Origin: Ministeria vibrans ATCC 50519
Lineage: Eukaryota; Opisthokonta; Filasterea
Reading direction: 5' to 3'
Assembly: GCA_943704425.1 (NCBI GenBank)
Contig: CALSCP010001494.1
Coordinates: 1-64,000, forward strand
DNA: 64,000 nt
A program made the translations under genes and the position numbers. Numbering within the stretch: the first letter of the stretch is position 1; each line of letters opens with the position of its first letter. Below the pieces are notes generated by a model that was not told the origin of the DNA, did no database searches, and saw only the letters and a list, made by a program, of their open reading frames with translations. This document shows, piece after piece, positions 46,184 to 58,550 of this stretch.

Positions 46184-48381
46184 TTAAAAAGATGATACAG
46201 TCGAGCGGGACTCATGAATGGGCGAAAGAGAAGAGGGTGCAAGACCATGGCGAGAGAGGTAGGAATACGAAGCGAAAGAGAGGTCGGATGTGGACGCGGA
46301 GGGAGTCACAGACACCGTCGAGGACGGAGCAAGGTAGCGCAAAGAGATTTGATCAGCCTGAAGTATTAAGAATGAGAAGTATGAGTCTTGTGGTGGGTGT
46401 GCGTGTGTGGGTGGGTGTGGCTTACGAGAGCAGATTCATTGTCATCGTCGTCAAACGCGACGGTGTGGCACACAGAGAGGGACGAGTCAGCGGCATCAAC
46501 CGTTGTTGAAGAAGAGCCACAGGACGAAACAGAGGAACAAAAGGAGTGGGTGTGAAGGGCATCCGTAATGGAGCTGCATCCGCTGATGTACTTCTCGGGC
46601 GAGTACATAGCGGGTCGGACACTGTCATCGGCACAGACACCAGAGGAATTGACTGATGCAAATGAGAGCGGTGGGGCGGGTGCTGGGACAGTGGAGGGCC
46701 GTGGTGTAGATGGTGCAACAGTGGAGGGCAGCGAGGCGGATGGCGTGACACTGGAGGGCACACAAAGCACTGTGCCCTCCTGTTCCACTTCTACGTTGTC
46801 ATTGTCTTCGTGGTCGTCTTCGTCATTCGTGTCAGACGTACACTCCCCGAAGCGCTCAATGAGCCTGTCGAAGAAGGCATCGTCGTCTACTGGCGTATCC
46901 GCCTCTGTGTCACAGGCACTGGCACTGGAGCCAACGGCAGTCTCGTGGGAGTGTTCTGATGACGCGCCAGCAACGACCTGCTGTGCCAGCTGCACTCGCA
47001 GCTGCTCCATCTGCTGTTGCAAATACGCAATTTGGTGTTGCTGCAGCGCAATAAGAGAGCGGTAGTCGGTTGAGGGAGGAGCGACGTCGTCGTGCTCTGC
47101 GCTGGGAGAAGCGGGTGGAAAGGCGTTGTTGCGGCTGGTGTTCTCGGAGGGGACAGCCACGGCGGGGAAAAGACTCTTGGTGGGTGGCGGAGGAGAGACA
47201 ACAGGTACAGGAAGACGACTGTGGGCACGGAGATGGGCGTGAAGAGCGGCAGGTGACATGGGTGCGACGGTGATGGTATCGGGGTCGGCAAGGGACACGT
47301 CGAGAGCAGAGGGGCCGGAGGGGGCAGTGCTGGAAGGCGACGGCACTGGACAGGCACGACGAGCGGGCGAGTCAGGTTGTGTCGAGGCAACGAGGGCAGG
47401 AATCGCAGCGGCCACTGAACTTGGCGGCGCGGCAGACACTGGCTCAAAGGCAAGTTTGCAAGGCTGTGATGTCTCGAGTACAACGGGCTCAGTACCACAG
47501 AGAATGAGCGAATCAAAGCTGCTTGATGAACAGCGGTACTCCATAGGACGACACTCGTAGGCAATAGGGTGACAGTCAGGCGAAATGGTGAGCACAAGGA
47601 AGGCGTCGTCGTCTTGGTGTGTCACGCGTTGCTTGAGCGCTGTGTGATGGAGGTAGCGAACGCACGCCGCCCAAACACGGTGAGAATGGATGTTGGACGT
47701 GTCTTTGGTCCACACGCCCACAAGAGGCAGAGAGTAGGCGAGCGGATCGGACTCGAGCACAAGCAAAAGATGGTGTGACTGGTCCATCGAGAGAAAGCCC
47801 GTCTGAGGCGGAGCGTCGGCCAGCAGCGGAGCCAGCGACGACGACGACGACGACGGCTGTGTAAGGTAGCGAGCCAGTGCAGTAGGAACAATCATGGGGG
47901 CGCTGAGAGGCGCAAGACGAAAGCCTGTGGCGGGCATGACGCAACGGGCGTCGAGAGCGTTGTCAGCGAGGCGAATGGAGAGGGCCAGGTAATTTGTGGC
48001 GACGAGGGGCTCGATGAGGTCGAAGCGGCGCCGTAAGACACTTCCAAGTTCAAGTACAACGTCGTCAGAGGCGTACGCTGAGTTTTCGAGACGCACTCGG
48101 AGTGAGACGCGCTCAACGGATTCTGCGTTTTTTGAAATTCGCGCCGACGAGTCAAATTGGTCGATAACTAGTCGCAGCGGCACTGACGTGTCGTCGACGA
48201 TACGACCTGAGAGAATTAAGGTGTCTTCATGCGTCGTCTGGAGGTGTTCGCGCAGCGTGTCGACAAGGGAGGCGTCGAGTTGCAAGTGCGGTCGATGTTC
48301 GAGCGCAGTCACCACCGTCGGCTGGCCCTTGACGAGACGATCCCACAGAGCCGAGCGGGAGACCGGGAAGTGCCAACTCAT
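46184..48381 (-). CDS. STIL: STIL (SIL/Ana2/SAS-5 family) centriole duplication factor
   Basis: Two exons (48381-46426, 46357-46184) give 709 codons. The N-terminal STIL domain is well kept (about 150-265): VPTALARYLTQP, TGFLSMDQSHHLLLVLESDP, AYSLPLVGVW, VWAACVRYLHH, FLVLTISPDCHPIAYEC. A Ser/Pro-rich middle leads to a coiled coil (about 437-468, LIALQQHQIAYLQQQMEQLR), the place where STIL oligomerises and meets PLK4. The second exon adds a STAN motif near 676-692 (SDLSFASYSYLSRHGLAP), which binds SAS-6. STIL recruits SAS-6 and CPAP to the procentriole. Human STIL is longer (about 1290). It is head-to-head with the CENP-W-like gene, 338 bp between start codons. Confidence 0.92.
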
Positions 48382-48719
48382 GCTAAAAAACCAAGACTCG
48401 AGACAGTTCTAGTAGCAAATTAATTTTGAGTTGATGATAATAAAATATAAATTGAAGAAGAAAAAGACATTTTTGAGTTCACTCGGCGTTCCCTACTTCA
48501 CTTACGATCTTCTTAACCCCCACTTAAGCTTTGCCCTTTACCTTGCGCTATTCTGGCACTGAGTAACCTTAGTTTGATTTATAACCCGATCGGTTGCCAA
48601 GCATACTCCCGTTAGGCTAGACAGCGCCCAAAGTCACCAAACGTCAAAATGAAAGTCAATAGACAATAACTAAATAACACTTTTGTTTTCGAATTTTCGG
48701 CGCCAAGTCCAACCACCCA
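48382..48719. promoter_or_regulatory. Putative shared promoter of STIL and the CENP-W-like gene
   Basis: 338 bp between divergent start codons with no other gene. No specific element is identified; the call rests on the geometry. Confidence 0.4.
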
Positions 48720-49177
48720 ATGCAGAGTGGCAATAAGACGTTCAAGGCAGTGAGGCGAGCGTCCAAGGCACAGCTGGGCAAGGGCCGTCGGCTGGAACGC
48801 GAAGTGGCTGTGTTGGTAGGGAGGCAAGAAAGCTCGAGGTGCATTTGAAACGGCTTTGTAGATGTATCTCGAGTATGTGCTGTTTATGAAGCGCATGGCG
48901 ACCGTGTGCGCGTCGGAGCTACACAAGGAGACGACTGTGAAGAAGGCGCAGGCCATCACGGCGGATCTCATTCGCAAAGTTGGGCCTGTAAGAAGCAAGT
49001 CTGTTTGTGCCACTGTGCGCTTCGTCGCTTGCTGTTCAGTCGCACTGTCTGCTGTCTGCCGTCCTATACTCCCCCTTGGGCTTCTTGCTTCTTCCTTCGT
49101 TCCCCTCTCGTGTCGGTTCCACTCATTGTGTTTTGTTGATGTCTCTTTAGAATGTTCTCCGCTCAATGAAGGGTTAG
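48720..49177 (+). CDS. CENPW: CENP-W-like histone-fold protein
   Basis: Three exons (48720-48815, 48862-48987, 49151-49177) give 82 codons; human CENP-W has 88. A basic N-terminus (RRASKAQLGKGRRLEREVAV) is followed by a histone fold: LEYVLFMKRMATVCASEL (long helix), a VKKAQAITADLIRKVG helix as in INxxHVLxAAKVIL, and a C-terminal LRSMKG matching the family's KKSRG-like end. CENP-W pairs with CENP-T in the CCAN, binding centromeric DNA. Histone folds are short and diverge quickly, so another small histone-fold protein (for example of a TAF, NC2 or DNA-pol epsilon complex) is possible, but length, basic head and position beside CENP-C favour CENP-W. Confidence 0.66.
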
Positions 49178-49591
49178 ATTAATGCAGTCCGAGTCAGACT
49201 GTCAAGTCCTGAGACTACAGTGCTCATGCATGACTCTCTGCTCCTGTACAATACAATGTATATATGAGATCGAGCACAACACAAGAAGAGGGATGTATTG
49301 TTGTTGAAGGTGATCTATGTAGAGAAGACCGAACCTCGTGAAACCTTGGGAGTGAGTGTCATGATCACTCTGATGAATGACTCACATATGGCATTATTGA
49401 CAGAGCACACACAACTGACACAAGGGTCAATACTCAATAGTGACAATACACAACCAACTCTCAACTCTCAAACAAAGAGCGCTCAAGTCAATGAAAAATT
49501 TTAAGACACGATACGTAAGTGATTACTCTATTCGCTAAGTTAGTAAGTTTTAACTTTTAAGACTTAACTCTTAAGACTATTTTATTCATCG
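49178..49591. other. Spacer between CENP-W-like gene and CENP-C
   Basis: About 410 AT-rich bases with repeated CAACTGACA/CTCAA-like words at 49390-49480; no gene seen. Confidence 0.5.
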
Positions 49592-51612
49592 ATGTCAGCT
49601 CGAAAAGGTGGACGTCGAAGCACTGCCTTCCACAAGCCGGGCGAACTGGGGCGAAAAACAGGCGTGCGTGTTCCTGAAAACATCTCAAAGGTTTGACAGC
49701 TTGTCAGGATGTTTCTCGTTCTTCCATTCTCCTGGCCTCCCATCTCTCTCCTTCCGGACGCACCCAATCAGACATGCAATTTACTTGTCTATGCCGCTCC
49801 GAAGCGCCGCTGAAATCACCCGCAACAGTCTTCCTGTTGACTTTTCGCAAAAGGGCGACCTTTTTTTGAAAAAAATAACAGTCATAACGTTTTTTTTTTG
49901 AAAACGAAAAAAAACGGAAAGAGCGCGAGAATGCCTCTGACGGACTTGGTGTACGTTGGCATTGCAGTAACTCAGCATTGCGTAGGATGCAACGGGCATG
50001 GACGACGTAGAATCGTACTTTGTGACGCGCAAGAGTCCGCGTCGAGTGTCTCACCAAGCGCCAACGCCCGTGCAGGCGCCCGCCTCGCCACCCGTCGACA
50101 GCCCCCTCATGCCCGTGTCGGGACTCGCGAGCGGTCCTGTGAGCCGGACAGCCAGGCTCAGCGACAAGCGATCGGGCAAGAGCAGCAAGAAGAGCAAGGG
50201 GACAGCGACGCGGCTGGAGTTTGGCGACGACGCGCACGACGACGCCGACGACGACGCGCACGACGCCGCGCGCTTGAAGAGACACGCGTCAAGCGGCAAA
50301 GATAGACACACTAAAGCGAACAGGGCATCGTCGGGTGCGGCTGCGAGACGGGGTGGGCCTCTGGCGCTGACAGACTCGGACGACTCGGGTGACGACGACA
50401 AACGCGACAGCGACACCAACCCGTTTGCAAAACCATCAAGAGACCTTGCTGCGAAACTGGACAAGAGAGAAGAGCGCGAGCGAAAGAAGCGACGCAGACA
50501 GCGCGTGGTCGACATGTGGCACTCGGAGGTGCCCGCCGAAGAGGACGCACAGTTACCGGCAAAGAAACGCAAGACAGACAGAACAATGGCGAGCAGCTCG
50601 AACCTCGGCTCGTCATTCCGCGTCCACGATGACGCACTCTTCTCACTCCCGCGCCACAGCGCAGGGCCCGCTCAACCAGCCTTCTACAATGCGACCACGA
50701 CGGTGCGTCCGCGCGTGCGGCGCCCCATTGCGCACCACGCCCCACCGCCGCCACCGCCGCCTGCCATTCCCGTCCACCCCTACGCCCCATACTACGCGCC
50801 TCACCCGTATGCACATGCAGCGTACTACCCGCCGGCTTCCCGCGCGCCCGTCTACGATGACGTCCTCACGCGCCAGCCGCCGTCCGCCCTCCCCGCCCAC
50901 CCCCACCATGCCCCCGAGCACTTCCGCGAGGCCAGCGCGCGCTCTCTTGTCACTGACCAGAATGACGTCCCGGTCCAGCTCATCTGTCCCGGCGCCCTCA
51001 CCCATCACCAAGAGGAGTGGCGGCTGCTTGACAAGATGTCGCGCGGGACCGGACGTGTCTTTGTCGGCCTCGAGACCAACGAGGGCATTAAGCAAACCAC
51101 CCTCGAGCTCAGCCCGCACGCCGGTCGCCCCTTCCTCAGACTAAACAAGAAGCGAATGGTATCACATATATATATATTTAGAGAGAGGAGGAAAAAAGAA
51201 ACAAAGTGATAGAGAGAAGCAAAGTGATGGTGAGAGTGAAAGAAAAGAGTTCAAATGACCCCTTTTTTGTTGTTTCACAGACAGGCTATGTCCTCCATGG
51301 CTATTTGTCGCTCGAGATCCAACTCGACTCTTCCGATGTCACTGTTCGCCAGCAATTGGCTGCCAATGCTTCCTTCTACATTCCTTACGGTACCCATCCC
51401 AGTCACTCTCGCCCCTACACACGCACAGTCTTCTTCCACCTCTCTCCCTCCGCTCCTTCTACCACGTTGCTTTTCCTTCTCCCTGCTCTTTCTCTCTCAC
51501 ACCGGTGTGACTCTGTTTTTTAGGTGCGTCGTACAAACTGGAGAATGTCGGAAGTGGCACTGCTCGAGTTGTTTTTTGGGCCTTTTCTGTGCCTGAAACT
51601 TACGATGATTAG
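49592..51612 (+). CDS. CENPC: CENP-C (Mif2) inner-kinetochore protein
   Basis: Four exons (49592-49690, 49986-51158, 51281-51389, 51524-51612) give 489 codons. The N-terminal block joined across intron 1 reads GELGRKTGVRVPENISK then DATGMDDVESYF, the fungal/plant-type CENP-C N-motif (SRKTGI...D..GMENxDDFF), which contacts the outer kinetochore (Mis12 complex). A disordered, acidic then His/Pro-rich middle follows. The C-terminus (about 355-489) is the Mif2 cupin dimerisation domain: GRVFVGLETNEGIKQTTLEL, TGYVLHGYLSLEIQLDSS, ASFYIPYGASYKLENVGSG, RVVFWAF. I do not see a canonical RRSxRxxxxPxxYW nucleosome-binding motif. It should form the centromere base. Confidence 0.88.
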
Positions 51613-51670
51613 TACACTTTGATAATTTTCAATTTTCAGTAATCAGTAATATTGTTTATTCTTATCGGTT

Positions 51671-53310
51671 ATGAACTCGACTATAAAAGATGTTCTGAGT
51701 CGTGCGTCTGTCATTGCTTCATCGCCATCGACGCAGACGACAGGTGTGCTCGGTGCCTCCCTACTCCGCCCATTTCACTCACCCGATCCGTTTCAGTGCG
51801 CGGCTGGGTGCGCTCCGTCCGGAAGCACCGCTCCGTCGCCTTCATCGATGTCAGCGACGGATCCACAGTCGACCCCTGCCCAGTGGTCGTCACGCACAAC
51901 CTCGATGCCCTGCCCAACAACGGCGACGCAGTGTGCATCACGGGCGACATGGTCTCCCCCCCGTTCTCTCTTTCTCTCGCTCTCCTCATTGCCTGTCTCC
52001 CCTCTCCTCCCTCCTTTTCCCTCTCCGTAGACGCCCACCGCATCCAAGAAGCCAACCAAGCATTCCTTTGAGTTACACGCAAAGGCAATCGACATTGTCG
52101 GCGCCTGCGATCAGACCACCTACCCTCTGCAGAAGAAGAACCACTCGCACGAGTTTCTTCGCCAGATCCCTCATCTTCGAATGCGATCCAATGCTTCACG
52201 CGCAACCGTCCGCATTCGTAACACAGTCTCACATACGTCCGTCAACAAATTCTCTCCTTTCGATCAACACTAATAATTACTCATTCCGTCTCTTGTTTTT
52301 TTTTTTTACGTCTTATTAGACTTCAAGAGTTGCTTCAACAGTTAGACTTTGTCAACATCGAAGCACCCACACTCACCACCAATGATTGTGAAGGTGGCGG
52401 CGAAACATTCACTCTCCTCGACCCACACTCCCGTGCCCACGCCACCGCCTCCAACACAGACCCTCTTCAACATCAAAATAACTTCTTTGCAACCCCAATG
52501 CACCTAAGCGTATCGCGCCAACTCCATCTCGAAGCGGCCGCCAGCGCCTTCCCACGCGTCTACGCCATGGGCCCGTGCTTTCGCGCCGAGCGTTCCAACA
52601 CTACCCGTCACCTGGCCGAGTTCCAGATGCTCGAGGCGGAGCTTGCTTTCACCCGCTCCCTCGACGACATCATCCAGCTCATCGAGCAATGCGTTCGTCA
52701 CACCACCCAGCACGTCCTCGACAAATGCGCCGACGATCTTGCCGCTATTCCTCAGTCTATTTCGGACAACGCTTTCACTCGCATTCAGCCCCTTGTGCGC
52801 TCTAGCTATGTGCGTCTTTCCTATACCGACGCGATCGACATTCTCACACGCAAGTTTGCGACACCAAACGCCGAGTACAGCAACATTGCGTGGGGCGTGG
52901 CTCTGTCGGGCGAACACGAGCGCTACCTGGCCGAAGTTCACTGCGACGGACAGGCCGTCTTTGTCCACGACTACCCGACCGAGTGCAAACCTTTCTACGC
53001 GCGCCAGAACGTCACAGACACAAACGCAGCAACGGGCGCGACATCGGCTGCCGTCGACCTTCTCCTGCCCTATGTGGGCGAGCTGGCGGGCGGTACTCTG
53101 CGCGAAGAGCGGCTCGACGTGCTCATGGCACGACTGCCGTCGCCCCCTCCGGCCGCCCTCGACTGGTATGTCGACCTGCGTCGCTATGGCTGTGCCCCGC
53201 ACGGTGGCTTTGGCCTGGGCGTCGATCGTCTTGTCCAGTTCTACACGGGCTTCAGCAGCATACGCGAGACCACTCCCTTCCCGCGTCACGCTGGTCAACT
53301 TATTGCCTGA
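51671..53310 (+). CDS. NARS2: Asparaginyl-tRNA synthetase, class IIb (NARS2/bacterial type)
   Basis: Four exons (51671-51743, 51797-51951, 52031-52236, 52320-53310) give 474 codons, like human NARS2 (477). An OB-fold anticodon-binding domain (VRGWVRSVRKHRSVAFIDVS, about 25-110) precedes the class II catalytic core: motif 2 around MGPCFRAERSNTTRHLAEFQ, ATPMHLSVSRQLHLEA, and motif 3 GFGLGVDRLVQFYTG. It attaches Asn to tRNA-Asn. The N-terminal 20 residues are Ser/Thr/Arg-rich and could act as a mitochondrial presequence, but this is uncertain. Introns are short; one donor (51952, GTCTCC) is weak but keeps phase. Confidence 0.9.
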
Positions 53311-53379
53311 TGTACAAGACTGTATACAACAAAAAAACCCCCCCAAAAAACTCGAATATTATTATGTACAGTGTTTGTT

Positions 53380-56300
53380 TTAGCTCAGCTCAAATCCTGC
53401 ACCCGCATTGATCACAAACAGCAGTTTCTCGCGCATCTCTTCGTCTGTCTCGTACGGTGGCAGCTTCAACAGATTCATACACGTGCCTGAGCTTGGAAGA
53501 CGACCCTTTTCAAAGAGACACACAACAAATGAGTCCATTGATGACTTGAAAACAAAAAAAAAACTCATGATTATTACTTTGCTTGAGAGATGAATGGCAA
53601 AACGCGGCGATAGGCTCTTGAAGCCAAGCAGAGGCGGGCGCGAACAGCCCGTCACAAACCTGAAAATATACATAAAATACACGATAATAATTTAGCATCT
53701 TGCACTCTGTGGTTTTGTGTGTTTACTTTAGAAACTTTCCAAGTTCCTCATCGGTGAATCCTTCGAGAGCGCGCCAGAATCGGTCAATCTGCAACACAAA
53801 CCACATGAGCACAAGGAAACAAGAAAGATAGAAATGGTAAACATACCACAGCCTGAAGTTCCGCATCCTGACCGGCAGAAAACATCTGGCAATTCAGGCG
53901 CAGGTCCGCCAAGTCGATGCCTGTTTTGGCGCCTGAGATGAGCACCTGCAGCTCTTCGGCGTCAAAGAGACGCAGCGAGACAACCGGCATGGCATAGGCC
54001 ATGCCGCGCAAAAAGGCATCACACATGGACGCAATCTTGACATTGAGATGGTAGTGCGCAACCGCATTGATGTAGTGGCTGCGGTTTACACGTGTCACGG
54101 GCACATTGCGCCCGTCGACAACCAAGTCCACCGTGTCCACGGCGCTCCCCAGTGCATTTGTCGTAATCAGTGACATGGTCAAACCGAGCTCCTCAAGTTC
54201 GCCGTCGTTGTAGTCACGCAAACGCAGCAAGTTGCGGTGCAGCTCGGCGTCGAGCGATTGCAGATCGTGAATCGAGTTGTGTCGGCCCAGCAGACGTCGC
54301 AAGAAAAAGGGCGCCAAAGGTAGCTCTACAAGAACGCCACAGCTGAGTGCCTTGGCCGTAAGCATGCCGAGAAACTCAAAGTGTTTTCGAGCGTCAGCCA
54401 CAAGCTCGGGCGCGTGTGGATTGGGATAGAGCATTTCGTCGCGTGTCGGGCAAAAGAGACCTCGCTCGGGATCGTAGGCGGCACGCGTCAGCTCCGTGAC
54501 AGTCTCCTTAAAGAGACCGCCACCGTCGATGCCGGCCTCGTGCAGGCCATGCTGGTTCACCAGGCTGATACGCCACGGACCCGGCACAACACGCATCTTG
54601 GGGTCGCTGTAGATGTTCTTGAAGGCATCGTCGTAGAGCGAGGTGCGATGCAGCTCAATGTGGTTCTCCCAGAAGACAAAGCGGCGTCGGTCGCGCGAGT
54701 GGTTATTGTAGTAGAAGAAAAGCGTGTCCTGAAAAAGCACACGCTCTGAAAACGGCACCACAAAGGGCACGTGCAGCAAAAGAGCAAGCAGGCCGGAGAA
54801 GACACGTCGCTGGAGGTTTGAAGAAAGCACCACGTCCGCCTGCAGGTAGTCGAGCACCTTGGCGGGGGTGAAGACGCCGCCGTCGTCTTCGCTACGCGTT
54901 GCGCGATGGTAGTCCTTGATGAGGCGCGCCGATGATGGCGGTTGCATAATTGAGTAGTCAAACTGTCGCGTGTCCTCTCGCTCCGTCCAGAAACCCTCAG
55001 GGCAATAGTGCATGCGCTCGTCTCGCTCGCGTAGTTGACCTAGCACGCGCAGTGCATCGGTAAGGTCCATGTCACACGGAAGTGCACCTTTCGCCAGACT
55101 GCTCGTGAGACTACGTAAAATCCAACGTGTCACTTCGACAAGCACAGAGGAGTCTGGGAAGGTGCGAGAGACAAGCTCGTCGTCGGAGATGACTGGCAAC
55201 GCGTGCAGAAGACACGCCAAAATGATGTGACCAAGAGCAGATGTGGGATCCCCAGCTGTAGCACCAGCAGCAGAACCAGTAGAAAATGCGCGCGAAATGT
55301 GAGTGTTGTCCGCGGTGGTAGCGGTCGCAGTCACAGCCGCACAGCGCGCTTGAAAAAGCTCGTTGATGAGACCGTCGCGAAAAGAGAGAACGCTGAGCAG
55401 ACGGTGACGTGGCTGACCACCGAGGTTCACCAGGGAAGCAATCAACGCAACAAAGCCCACACTTGTGCGCAACATGCCGGTGCCAACCACGACGTGCAGC
55501 CACGATTCGGACCAAAGCAAAGCATACGCTTGACGACACTGCGGCAATGCAAAGGTGGCATGAGGTGGGGCGCGTGAAATGCGTCGGAGAGCGCGACACG
55601 CGCTTGGCGTAAGCGTATCCGCATCATACGTGAGTCCGCGCAACTGTCGATGAAAGGGGCTCTCGTTGCCAATGGGGTCGTTGAGAGTGTTAATCATCAT
55701 TGCCGCATGACCGTCCACGTCGGCGAAGTTGCCACCATCGTCATCGTCAGCATAGTCTTCTTCGTCGTCTTCGTCCTCGTCAACACCATCACCTTCGCCA
55801 CCTGCTTCGGCGCTCGCAGCAACAAAGGTAGAGATGGGAAGCGACTCGATGAGGATAGCCATGTTGCAAAAACAGCTGTTGAGCAGCACTGCGTCTTGTG
55901 GTGGGCGGGATGCACACGCCCTTTGCACAGAGGCGACACAGTTGGCCAGAAGGTATTGGGAACGCTGCGACGAGACGATATCTGGAGGTGCGCTGGCAAG
56001 CGTCTCCAGGTGAGATGCGATCACTTCAAGAGGGTAGAGGCTATGGAAGCGGTCTGCACCACCGACACACTCGGCGACGGACGGAGTCACAAATAGAAGC
56101 TCGGAGAAGTAGTGTTGTGCGCTGTGCACGTCAACCAGTCCACCAAGACTGTGGACAAAGCGATCGAGTAGCTGTCGTGCAAACGACCGGCTCGCTGGAG
56201 AATGTTGCTCGACGTCAACAATGACGCGAGCACAGGAGACAAGCACGCCGCGCGATGCGAGCGACTTCATCAGCGACACCTTGAAGATGTTGTCCCAGCC

Positions 56301-56957
56301 ATTCGCCGGGTCAGTGTACAAATTGGCGAGTTGCAAAGCCAACGGTGTCTCATTCAGCGTCAGCTCGGAGGAGTCGCCAACCATGAGCATATCGATAAGA
56401 GTCTGAATGAGCGGCTGCCAGGCGGTCGCATGTTGAAGCGAGTCGGTCCCTATAATTATTATATTAATATGCGTCGTTTAGACATTCGATCGACCAAAAC
56501 AAGACATCTTTGGTTGCGTACCGTTCTGGGAGTGGCGGCGAAGTAGACGCAAGGCGAGTGCGTGTAGACGAGGTGAGGTGGGCGCGGCAAGCGTTGGGAA
56601 GCGTTTGGCGAGAAAGAGAACAAGTCGGGCGACACGAATCAAACTCGCGTCGTGTGCGTCGGAAGCGCATTGCAGGAGCGCGTCGCATTGCTGCACGAGG
56701 CAGCTGACTGTGTCTCGGAGTACGACACGCTTGCGGTAGCATCGCTGTGAGGCATGGCGGCGGACACCCGTCAGAAAGTTCGCGAAAAAAAAAGACAATC
56801 GTCTCACCTGGATTCGAATGGCGGCCGGCAGACGCCTGCGCTCCTGCTCACGATCAAGACGCTCCTGTCGTAACTTCTCTGTATCTATGGTGGCGGGGCG
56901 ACGGGCACCTCCGAGCGAGATGTTGCGTCCCTTTCGATGAGAACCGTCAAAAAACAT
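53380..56957 (-). CDS. UBE3C: UBE3C/HUL5-type HECT E3 ubiquitin ligase
   Basis: Six exons (56957-56808, 56744-56522, 56449-53847, 53788-53727, 53659-53578, 53544-53380) give 1094 codons (human UBE3C 1083). The N-terminus FDGSHRKGRNISLGGARRP and the ERRRLPAAIRIQ IQ-type helix are characteristic of UBE3C/Hul5. After a helical middle with an acidic insert, the HECT domain (about 710-1094) contains FVFWENHIELHRTSLYDDAF, GIDGGGLFKETVTELTRAAY, KALSCGVLVELPLAPFFLRR, and the catalytic Cys1062 in GTCMNLLKLPPY, ending AGAGFELS. UBE3C extends ubiquitin chains on proteasome-bound substrates; a proteasome subunit gene (PSMB4) is also in this window, though 44 kb away. Confidence 0.93.
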
Positions 56958-57115
56958 TTGTACTTTGTAGTGAAACGAATAAAGGATTCATTCGTTTCGA
57001 AATGAATAAATTCATGGAATCACCATGGAATAATAAATATGTAATTTAAATACGACGTTGTTTCAAGTTGCAGCAGGAGGGGGGGGGGGCGTGAGGGGGG
57101 GTACAAAGCAGGAAA

Positions 57116-57125
57116 NNNNNNNNNN
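57116..57125. other. Assembly gap (10 N) beside G-runs
   Basis: Ten N follow two G-tracts (57080-57100) in the spacer between UBE3C and SPICE1; no exon seems affected. Confidence 0.99.
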
Positions 57126-57193
57126 TGCGTACGTTTCATGTTTTTGTGTATTTGAGAGCGTTTCCTCTCTAAAGCAGGAAATGGGGTGAGATT

Positions 57194-58550
57194 TTAGAAG
57201 GGAAGACGGCGAGGGAGACTCTCATCAGCGTCCTCGATCTCGGAGGAGTCAGCAGGGAAACTATCCGAGGCGTAGCACTGAGACTCAAGATAATCCACGC
57301 GCAGCTGGAGAGCGTTGCGCTCGGCTGCCATAAAGCGTAGCTCGGCAAGCGTCTAATGCAAACACGTCAGTAGGATTTGAGGTAAATTCTTCAGAAGTAC
57401 TTGTTGTTGCTTGAGCGCCAAATTGCGTGCTGTGTCCACCACATCGCTGATCAAAGTGTCGACTGCAACCGTTTCTTTCTCCTCTTCGCTCCTCTTCTCC
57501 ACTTTGTCACCACCAAGCGTCTCGTGCAGCAGATGCGCCGCTGCGTGTAGTTGGGAGCGTACACGGTCGAGAATTGTGTCGCGCTGGAGTGCTTCTTCTT
57601 CACGAACAAGCAAAGTCTCGAAATCAGACATGGACAGGTTCGTGTCGACACCCTCCCCGCGACGTGTGCTGCTGTTGTTGTCGTCGTTGCAAGTGTCACT
57701 CGTATTGCTCTCCAGGGCGGCACACTCGTGTGTCGTAGCGTCCACTTGCGCGTGGACTCCCATGTCGGAAAGACGCAGCGTAGCACGATGATCAGCGCGC
57801 TGTGGCAGCGACAATGCCGTCGCCTCCGACCGGTAGTCTAAATCAAAGACAGACTCTTTTCGTTCGGTGTGATACTGAAAGAGAGCCTCGTTCACTTGCA
57901 AAGAAGGCTGCACTGTCGGTGCGCGCGTGTGTGTTGCCGGTCCCGCCCTCAGTGTCCTGACACGTCGGCGAGCAGGCGCCTCTTCACGCGCCGGTGTTCC
58001 CTCCATCACCTGTTGCGCAACGCTCACAAGCATTTCTCGCGTCAAGCCAAGTGTCGGTTTCACACGAGGTGGTGATGGTGGTGTCAGAGGTGTCCCATCG
58101 TAAAAGGCCAAGGACGCTCCTAAAGATCCAATCCAACGTGAGAGACGCATTACACGAAGGAAGAGGACGCGAATATAAGAAGGGTTCAAAATGGCTCGCT
58201 CTCACAGCATCCGTACGCTCCTGTTTCTCTAACAACTCTTGGCGCGCCCGCTCCGCATTATGCGATTTGTACATTTCTCGTTTGCGCTCCTGCAACTCCG
58301 CGTAAGATCAGTCTGCAAATTTGAATTTTTCCTCACCTGCTGTGCTTTCGACAGCTTGCATTTGGCCAAATCCGATACGGTGTTCTACAAAACAGACACG
58401 GTGCACATGATGCAGAAGGTCAAGAAGGCTGAGGAAGGCGGGGATGCCAGCAGAGAGGGCAGACCACCGTTTGTTTACATCCCAAGCTGGTCTTCTCAAC
58501 CTGCGCGCCCCGCTCGAGGTTGTGCCAATGCCGCCATATACAAGCGCCAT
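57194..58550 (-). CDS. SPICE1: SPICE1-like spindle and centriole-associated protein
   Basis: Five exons (58550-58479, 58384-58337, 58289-58217, 58119-57401, 57352-57194) join in phase into 356 codons. The diagnostic N-terminal block spans three exons: RRPAWD, then NTVSDLAKCKLSKAQQ, then ERKREMYKSHNAERARQELL, matching the SPICE1 pattern EWDNTVTDL...RRxEIxKSKN. A TP-rich segment (YDGTPLTPPSPPRVKP), charged helices and a C-terminal coiled coil (about 285-335, LALKQQQTLAELRFMAAERN) follow. Animal SPICE1 is over 800 residues, so this is a short form. In human cells SPICE1 acts with CPAP and CEP120 in centriole duplication and elongation. It lies head-to-head with CPAP, 188 bp between start codons. 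Confidence 0.72.

Noticed and set aside
47330-47440. CPAP-binding PRxxPxP-type motif in STIL (ARRACPVPSP)
   Set aside because: Resembles but does not match the consensus; too short to claim without alignment.
48612-49166. 184-codon minus-strand ORF
   Set aside because: Overlaps the CENP-W-like gene, whose three plus-strand exons splice in phase and have a histone fold; the minus ORF has none.
52504-53346. 280-codon minus-strand ORF
   Set aside because: Antisense to the catalytic exon of AsnRS, which has class II motifs.
53324-53352. CCCCCCCAAAAAA run resembling a ciliate telomere (C4A4)
   Set aside because: A single imperfect run just after the AsnRS stop; other telomeric tracts here are TTAGGG.
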